Positions 58,939 to 64,000 of a stretch of DNA of 64,000 nucleotides are shown here, one piece after another. Both the position numbers and the translations under genes were made by a program. Within the stretch, counting starts at the first letter, position 1. Each line of letters starts with the position of its first letter. The notes beneath the pieces were generated by a model. That model was not told the DNA's origin and made no database searches. It saw only the letters and a list, made by a program, of their open reading frames with translations. The DNA is from Couchioplanes azureus (GTDB lineage Bacteria > Actinomycetota > Actinomycetes > Mycobacteriales > Micromonosporaceae): NCBI RefSeq assembly GCF_014648355.1, contig NZ_BMQY01000010.1, forward strand, positions 34,684 to 98,683, given 5' to 3'.

Positions 58939-60040
58939 CCTGATCTACGGGATCGGCGCACTGGCCGGATGGATCGCGTTCGCGTACAAGCTGAATCACC
59001 TGCGGCAGGACTGGCACAATCCCGGATTGCGTACGATCACCGCGGCGTTCGGATTCTCCGCGCTGGCCTTCACCCTCACGGTCGGCATCGTCTACCAGCC
59101 GATCGACGCCGCCCTGGGCGTACCCAATCTGACGAAGTTGTTCATCCACTCCAGCATGGTGCTGTTCAGCATGCTGATCCTGCAGATGCTCGGCTACTGG
59201 CGTCATCCGGTACGGCGGGCCCGGCGGCGCGCCCGCGTCTATCTGGTGCTCGGCCTGGTGGTCGTCGGTGCGATGTCGGCGCTCATTCTCGTCGCGCCCA
59301 TCCACGACCGGTACACCATCCACTTCTGGAAGAGCCACGCGGGCCAGACGTCGATGCTCTGGTATCTGACGATCTTCCTGACCGCGCTGAGCGTGGCGCT
59401 GGTCGCGATCGCGTACCGTGCCTGGCGTTTCGCGGCCGTGACCCGGCAGCTGCCGTGGCTGCGCCGCGGGTTGCTGACCACGGCGCTCGGCGCGGTGCTG
59501 AGCTTCGGCTACTGCGCCTGCCGCGGCGGCTTCCTGCTGCTGCTCGCCGCCGGCGTCCGGGTCGATCCGCTGGTGGACATCGCGATGCCGTTCGCCACCG
59601 CCGGGCAGATCGTCTTCTTCACCGGGCTGACCATGCCGAGCTGGGGCCCGCGTACGGGACTCGACCAGCTCGCCGCCTACCGGGCGCTGGAACCGCTGTG
59701 GTCGGCGCTGCACCGGGCGTTCCCGCAGATCGCGCTGCACTCGTCCGCCGACGGCGAGTCCACCGTGGGCGGCGTCGACTACCGCCTCTACCGGCGTATG
59801 GTCGAGATCTGGGACGGGCAGCTGGCCTTGCGGCCGTACCGCGCCGGCACACCGTCGTCCGCGCGGGAGGAGGCCGAGGCGATCCGCGACGCGTTGCACC
59901 GGCGGCGGGAGGGCCGCCCGGCAGCGGTCTCGGCCGGCGTGCACCGGCCGGCGCCGCGCGAGGACGAGCTCGAATGGCTGGTGGACGTCAGCCGGTCGTT
60001 CGCCGCCCTGACCCCGGCCCGGGAACTGGACCGTGCCTGA
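58931..60040 (+). CDS. Seven-helix membrane protein, MAB_1171c family (putative transporter or sensor)
   Basis: A 369-residue protein with seven hydrophobic helices in residues 1-235 (YGIGALAGWIAFAYKL, then ITAAFGFSALAFTLTVGIVY, and so on). A soluble C-terminal domain of about 130 residues follows, with LEPLWSALHRAFPQI, VDYRLYRRMVEIWDGQLAL and a terminal helix. This is the actinobacterial MAB_1171c/DUF6545 type, often found with XRE regulators and ImmA/IrrE peptidases; function is unknown. It overlaps both neighbours by exactly 8 bp, so it is translated in a coupled three-gene unit. Confidence 0.8.
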   Translation: MHDLIYGIGALAGWIAFAYKLNHLRQDWHNPGLRTITAAFGFSALAFTLTVGIVYQPIDAALGVPNLTKLFIHSSMVLFSMLILQMLGYWRHPVRRARRRARVYLVLGLVVVGAMSALILVAPIHDRYTIHFWKSHAGQTSMLWYLTIFLTALSVALVAIAYRAWRFAAVTRQLPWLRRGLLTTALGAVLSFGYCACRGGFLLLLAAGVRVDPLVDIAMPFATAGQIVFFTGLTMPSWGPRTGLDQLAAYRALEPLWSALHRAFPQIALHSSADGESTVGGVDYRLYRRMVEIWDGQLALRPYRAGTPSSAREEAEAIRDALHRRREGRPAAVSAGVHRPAPREDELEWLVDVSRSFAALTPARELDRA

Positions 60041-60467
60041 GACCGCGCCCGCGCGCCCACGCGTCTCCTCGGGCGCGGTCTTCTTCGACGACGACGGCCG
60101 GGTCCTGCTCGTGGACCCGACGTACAAGGATTTCTGGAACCTGCCGGGCGGCGCGGTCGACGCCGGCGAGAGCCCGCGCGAGGCCTGCATCCGGGAGGTC
60201 CGTGAGGAGCTGGGCTTGAGCGTGCCGATCGGTGCGCTGCTCGTTGCCGCGTGGACGCCCGGGAAGCTCTACTTCGTCTTCGACGGCGGCACGCTCACGC
60301 CCGCGCAGCGCGCGGCGATCGTGCTGAGCCCCGGCGAGCTCGCCGCCCATGAGTTCGTCGGCGAGCAACGGGCCAAGCTTCTGCTCGCGCCCGCACTGTG
60401 GCCGCTGATGGGCGAGATCCTCCGGGCCCGCGCGGACGGTACGACCCGCTACGTCGAGATCTCCTGA
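60033..60467 (+). CDS. NUDIX hydrolase
   Basis: A 144-residue hydrolase with the complete Nudix box GGAVDAGESPREACIREVRE followed by ELGL (about 39-62; G-x5-E-x7-RE-x2-EE-x-G), which binds Mg2+ and cleaves nucleoside diphosphates linked to another group. The substrate is unknown. The GTG start overlaps the membrane protein's stop by 8 bp, so it belongs to the same operon. A nucleotide-derived signal or damage product is a natural guess, but nothing in the sequence fixes it. Confidence 0.88.
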   Translation: MPETAPARPRVSSGAVFFDDDGRVLLVDPTYKDFWNLPGGAVDAGESPREACIREVREELGLSVPIGALLVAAWTPGKLYFVFDGGTLTPAQRAAIVLSPGELAAHEFVGEQRAKLLLAPALWPLMGEILRARADGTTRYVEIS

Positions 60468-60716
60468 CCGCTCCCCCACCGAACGGCAGTTCATACCTGC
60501 CGTTATGGTCAATTGTCATCGTCCGAAAGGCCCGTTAGCGGAGCGAGCTTCCCATTCGCCGAACCGCCGCGGGCAACCGGCCTACGCTCCGTGGTAGCCC
60601 GCTGCCCTCTCCTTCCGAGACGCCGGCGCGCTCTGGTCAGCGACCGATTCAGCACACCCGTGCCGCCGACGCGGCATCCGCGACCATGCCCGGAAAACAC
60701 CACGTGGAGGACCATC

Positions 60717-61862
60717 ATGACCAAAGTACGTACGTCCCTGTGCCGCAGGATCCTCATCGCGGCCGCCGCGGCGACGATCAGCTTCCCGCTGCTGCTCGCG
60801 CCGGCCCACGCCGCACCGGCACCGCAGGGGCAGGCCGCGCTCGCCCCCACGGGCGCCGCGGCGATCTCCGTGGCACGCAACAGCAACGGACGTCTGGAAG
60901 CCTTCGTCCGCGGCACCGACCAGGGACTCTGGCGACAACGTCAGACCGGCGCGGGCAGCGCCACCTGGACCGGCTGGACGAGCCTCGGCGGCGGCCTCGC
61001 CGGCGCACCTCGCGCGGCCGCCAACGCCGGCGGCCGGCTCCAGGTCTTCGCCCGCGGCACCGACAACGCCCTGTGGTACCGGCGCCAGGTGGTGGCCGGC
61101 AGTGCCGCGTACACCGGCTGGACCAGCCTGGGCGGCGGACTGACCAGCGACCCGACGGTCGTCCGTGACGCCCTCGGCCGCCTGGTGGTCTTCGTCGAGG
61201 GCACCGACCAAGCCCTGTGGATGCGCCGGCAGGTGGTCGCGGGCAGCGGCGCGTTCACCGCATGGAGCAGCCTCGGCGGCACCCTGAACGGGGAGACGAG
61301 CGCCGCGCTGGACCGGTTCGGCCGCCTGCACGTCTTCGTCCGCGGCACCGACAACGCCCTCTGGACCCGCCGGCAGAACTTCGCGGGCAGCAACGCCTGG
61401 ATGTCCTGGACCAGCCTCGGCGGCGGCCTCACCAGTGACACGGCGGTCTCCCTCGACGCCGCCAACCGCCTGCACGTCTTCACCCGTGGCACCGACAACG
61501 CCCTCTGGACGCGCCGGCAGATGTTCGCCGGCAGCGGCGCCTGGACCGGCTGGACCAGCCTCGGCGGCGGCCTGTCCAGCAACCCCGCCGTCTGGCGCAA
61601 CACCAACGGCCGCCTGCAGGTGTTCGTCCGTGGCACGGACAACGCGCTGTGGTACCGCTACCAGACCGGAGGCGGCGGCTGGAACGCCTGGACCAGCCTC
61701 GGCGGCGGACTGACCAACGAGCTGGCCGGCGCCCTCAACAGCAACGGCCGCCTGCAGGTCTTCGTCCGCGGCACCGACAACGCCCTCTGGACCCGCCGGC
61801 AGAACTTCGCGGGCAGCAACACCTGGACGGGCTGGGCCAGCCTCGGAGGCATCCTGACCTGA
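60717..61862 (+). CDS. Secreted seven-repeat beta-propeller (PLL/tectonin-like lectin)
   Basis: A 381-residue exported protein. The signal peptide (about 1-33) ends AHAAPA. About seven repeats of 47-49 residues follow, each with NGRLQVFVRGTDNALW, then RRQ and a WTSLGGGLTS turn; such repeats build seven-bladed propellers of the PLL/sialidase-like lectin type. GGAGG is 6 nt before the ATG at 60717; the frame opens at 60513. No catalytic residues are evident, so carbohydrate binding outside the cell is the likely role. Confidence 0.82.
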   Translation: MTKVRTSLCRRILIAAAAATISFPLLLAPAHAAPAPQGQAALAPTGAAAISVARNSNGRLEAFVRGTDQGLWRQRQTGAGSATWTGWTSLGGGLAGAPRAAANAGGRLQVFARGTDNALWYRRQVVAGSAAYTGWTSLGGGLTSDPTVVRDALGRLVVFVEGTDQALWMRRQVVAGSGAFTAWSSLGGTLNGETSAALDRFGRLHVFVRGTDNALWTRRQNFAGSNAWMSWTSLGGGLTSDTAVSLDAANRLHVFTRGTDNALWTRRQMFAGSGAWTGWTSLGGGLSSNPAVWRNTNGRLQVFVRGTDNALWYRYQTGGGGWNAWTSLGGGLTNELAGALNSNGRLQVFVRGTDNALWTRRQNFAGSNTWTGWASLGGILT

Positions 61863-61881
61863 ACCGGCTCTCCGCAGTGAC

Positions 61882-61911
61882 GCGCACCCCGGCCGCCCGG
61901 CCGGGGTGCGC
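61882..61911. terminator. Hairpin after the propeller gene
   Basis: A perfect 13-bp stem (61882-61894 with 61899-61911), GCCC loop, starts 19 bp after the stop. An outer CCGCA/TGCGG pair extends it. Confidence 0.75.
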
Positions 61912-62245
61912 TGCGGTGTCCCGGCGACAGCCGGCACGGACGGGAAAACCACTGGTCGCGGCCGCCCACCGTGGCCTAGCGTGCTTCTCGCGGAGGCACC
62001 GAGCGGCGCCCCGGCATCGCCGGACCGCGTTCCGCGCGTGCGGTTCCTCCGACTTCCTGGCTGGCCTGAAGAGCCGAGGTTCGACTCCTCCACGGGCTGC
62101 CCCCACGACCGGTCCCCCGGGAACCGGCGGCACGGCTCTGCGGGCTTGCGACTCCGTCGCAGACGCCCCCGCCGGGCCGGCGGCGGTCGTGGGGGCCGCT
62201 CCCGGCCCGCTCTCCCCGTACCCGCGAAACCCCGAGGTGGACGAC
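61912..62245. other. 334-bp intergenic region, nothing recognised
   Basis: The open frames here are composition artefacts without ribosome sites. The SPFH gene's ribosome site (GAGGTGG) is at its right end. Confidence 0.5.
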
Positions 62246-62917
62246 ATGGCGACGATCACGGTGATGGAGTGGCAGCGCACGCTGCTCTTCACGGACGGCC
62301 GGTTCACCCGCGTGCTCGGCCCGGGCCGGCACCGCTACCGGCGCCGGCGCGTCACTCTGCACACGGTGGACGTACGGCCACGTGCCACGGCCGTGCAGGG
62401 TCAGGACGTGCTCACCGCGGACGGCGTCACGCTGAAGCTGTCGGCGCTCGCGCACTGGCGGATCGCCGACCCGCACGCGTACCTGACCGGTGCCGCCGCG
62501 GCGGATCTGCGGCTGTACTCGGCGGTCCAGCTGGCCGTCCGGGACGCCGTGGCCGCCGTGACCTTCGACGAGGTGCTGGCCGACCGGTCCCGGCTGTCGG
62601 CCGGCCTGGTGGAGGCCGCGAGCCCGGCGCTCGACGGGCTCGGCATCGAGCTGACCTCCGCCGTGGTCAAGGACCTGATGCTTCCGGGGGAGCTGCGCCG
62701 GGCCGCCACCGAGACGCTGCTCGCCCGGGAGAACGGCCGCGCCGAGCTGGAGCGGGCCCGGGCCGAGGCGGCCGCGCTGCGCACCCTGGCGAACGCGGCG
62801 CGGCTGCTGGAGCAGCATCCCGCGCTGCTGCGGCTGCGGACGATCCAGGCCGCCGCGGCGCCGGGCGCCACGGTGGTGCTCAACCCGGACCCGCACTCCG
62901 CGGTGCCGCACGGCTGA
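62246..62917 (+). CDS. SPFH/band 7 (slipin-like) protein
   Basis: A 223-residue protein with the SPFH domain (about 1-165): VLGPGRHRYRRRR, DVLTADGVTLKLSALAHWRI, and a coiled helix with ARENGRAELERARAEAAALR. The N-terminal membrane anchor usual in slipins is missing, so it may be soluble or peripherally attached. It ends in a short segment with no domain. GAGGTGG lies 6-8 nt before the ATG at 62246. Function of such small actinobacterial members is unknown. Confidence 0.8.
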   Translation: MATITVMEWQRTLLFTDGRFTRVLGPGRHRYRRRRVTLHTVDVRPRATAVQGQDVLTADGVTLKLSALAHWRIADPHAYLTGAAAADLRLYSAVQLAVRDAVAAVTFDEVLADRSRLSAGLVEAASPALDGLGIELTSAVVKDLMLPGELRRAATETLLARENGRAELERARAEAAALRTLANAARLLEQHPALLRLRTIQAAAAPGATVVLNPDPHSAVPHG

Positions 62918-62961
62918 GCGCCGGGTGGGGCTCCACGATGGACCTGCCGCGGTGGATCGGG

Positions 62962-63540
62962 TCAGGCCGCCGCGGCCGGCGGCGCCTGCCAGGGGCCGGG
63001 CAGGAGCAGGGCGTCGAGCGGCAGGCGGGTGCGGGGTGCGCGCTCCCGGGCGGCCAGGTCGTCCGGCAGCGGTGCGGCCGGGTCGTGGCGGCCGATCGCG
63101 AGCACCGTCACCGGTCGCACCGTCGGCGGCAGCGCCAGGGCGGTGCTGACGGCGGCGGTGTCGAAGCCGCCCATCTGGTGCACGGCCAGGCCGAGGTGCT
63201 CCGCCTGCAGGACGAGCGTGGCGGCGGCCTGACCGGTGTCGTACAGCGCCCACGGCCTGGTGCGGCCGGTCTCGTCCTCGGTCTGCGCCGCGACCAGCAG
63301 CAGCATGCCGGCCGACGGCGCCCAGACGCGGTTGCCGTCGGCCAGTGCCGCGGCCAGCAGGTCGAACGTGTGCTCGCCGCGGCGGGCGGGCAGGAACCGC
63401 CAGGGCTGGCTGTTGTTGGCCGACGGCGCCCAGCGGGCGGCCTCCAGCAGCGCCGCGAGCGTGGCGTCGTCGAGGCGGTGACCGGCGTCGAAGCCGCGGG
63501 GACTCCAGCGGCGGGCGACCAGCGGGTGCAGCGGGCTCAT
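62962..63540 (-). CDS. Nitroreductase-family protein
   Basis: A 192-residue FMN-dependent oxidoreductase of the NfsB/FRP group: RRWSPRGFD with FMN-contacting Arg/Ser near the N-terminus, LEAARWAPSANNSQPWRF, and ALYDTGQAAATLVLQAEHLG. It reduces nitro compounds, quinones or similar acceptors with NAD(P)H. AAGGAG lies 7 nt before the ATG at 63540. It is 35 bp downstream of the pirin gene and almost certainly co-transcribed. Confidence 0.9.
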   Translation of the reverse strand: MSPLHPLVARRWSPRGFDAGHRLDDATLAALLEAARWAPSANNSQPWRFLPARRGEHTFDLLAAALADGNRVWAPSAGMLLLVAAQTEDETGRTRPWALYDTGQAAATLVLQAEHLGLAVHQMGGFDTAAVSTALALPPTVRPVTVLAIGRHDPAAPLPDDLAARERAPRTRLPLDALLLPGPWQAPPAAAA

Positions 63541-63575
63541 GGCAGAACTCCTTGTCGCGTACGAGGAAGGCCGGG

Positions 63576-64000
63576 TCAGCCGAGGTCGGCGTGCATCTCC
63601 CAGACGAGGATCTCGGCGGGTTCGGTGGCGGTGATCCGCTGGCCCCCGGTGGCGGTGAACCGGACGGCGTCGCCGGCGCCCAGCACCCCGGTGCCTTCCA
63701 GGGTCACGGCGCCGCGCGGCACGAACAGGTGCAGGAACGGCGCGTCGGGCAGCCGTACGCTGCGGCCCGGTTGCAGGCGGGCGGCGTGGAGCGCGGCGTA
63801 CTTGTTCCTGATGCGGATGGCGGCGTCGTTGCGATGCTTGTCCATGCCGGAGGCGACGGTCACCAGACCGCCGGCCAGCAGTTCGCCGTCGATCTCCAGC
63901 TGCTCGTAGCCGGGCGTGATGCCGGGCTCGTCGGGCACGACCCACATCTGCACGAAGTGCACCGGGTCGCTGTGCTGCTCGCCGGAGAGCCGCCAGGAGT
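63576..64000 (-). CDS. Pirin-family protein, 5' end beyond the window
   Basis: The C-terminal 140 residues of a bicupin pirin-type protein: WRLSGEQHSDPVHFVQMWVV, then PGYEQLEID, and a second cupin with LHLFVPRGAVTLEG and ending ILVWEMHADLG. The frame stays open upstream to the window edge, so the GTG at 63962 is internal and the N-terminal cupin with the metal ligands lies outside. Some pirins are quercetinases or redox-sensing co-regulators. It probably forms an operon with the nitroreductase. Confidence 0.85.
   Translation of the reverse strand, partial: SWRLSGEQHSDPVHFVQMWVVPDEPGITPGYEQLEIDGELLAGGLVTVASGMDKHRNDAAIRIRNKYAALHAARLQPGRSVRLPDAPFLHLFVPRGAVTLEGTGVLGAGDAVRFTATGGQRITATEPAEILVWEMHADLG

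Noticed and set aside
1..64000. Insertion sequences, integrase or attachment sites
   Set aside because: No transposase, integrase or terminal inverted repeats with target duplications were found; the tRNA-Val gene has no adjacent integrase or partial duplicate.

Overview
The window is a very GC-rich actinobacterial chromosome segment: most starts that can be settled are ATG or GTG, with GAGG-type ribosome sites or leaderless TANNNT promoters. Gene content and order point to the Micromonosporaceae (Actinoplanes-like); that assignment is inference from gene order and was not tested by a search. There are no rRNA genes, CRISPR arrays or recognisable insertion sequences, and one tRNA gene (Val, anticodon UAC) at the left edge.

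Region 1 (1-22 kb) is central metabolism. ahpE, a DUF3052 gene, an E1-type dehydrogenase, yjbQ and aceE lie ahead of the type II fatty acid synthase operon fasR-fabD-fabH-acpP-fabF-accD and a DUF3145 gene. This mirrors Mycobacterium tuberculosis Rv2238c-Rv2247 and the Streptomyces coelicolor fasR-fabDHPF locus. About 6 kb is interposed between aceE and fasR: a DHFR-like reductase, an MFS transporter remnant, a GluRS of unusual type, a secreted protein, and a TetR/SigE-family sigma factor/membrane protein group.

Region 2 (22-38.8 kb) is mixed: beta-carbonic anhydrase, an alpha/beta hydrolase, a HelD-type RNA polymerase-recycling ATPase, a CDF metal exporter, a PfkB-like kinase, surE, a STAS anti-anti-sigma factor, a Ser/Thr kinase, a proline-rich membrane protein and a Tat-exported 5'-nucleotidase. 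Several coding and intergenic tandem repeats (units of 21, 35, 36 and 42 bp) cluster here.

Region 3 (38.9-46.4 kb) is a cluster with the same order as M. tuberculosis Rv3689-Rv3695 (membrane protein, DUF4129, DUF4350, MoxR, DUF58, then divergent SpoIIM and RDD) with a small tyrosine-phosphatase-like gene appended. Region 4 (46.4-52.9 kb) holds an ArgRS with an altered HIGH motif, a methyltransferase, a chemoreceptor, a SpoU/TrmH rRNA methylase, a flavoprotein, an internally deleted DHFR-like gene and an S30EA-type protein.

Region 5 (53-64 kb) is accessory and the most interesting. It starts with an orphan type VII secretion group (EspC-like small protein, large WXG/PPE-like protein, mycosin protease) and a secreted FG-GAP protein with six near-identical 52-residue repeats. 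Next is a divergent module: an EspR-like XRE regulator behind a leaderless 13-codon upstream ORF on one side, and an operon of ImmA/IrrE-type metallopeptidase, seven-helix MAB_1171c-type membrane protein and NUDIX hydrolase on the other. A secreted beta-propeller, an SPFH protein, a nitroreductase and the start of a pirin gene cut by the window edge follow. The metallopeptidase module is my main candidate for an undescribed system.
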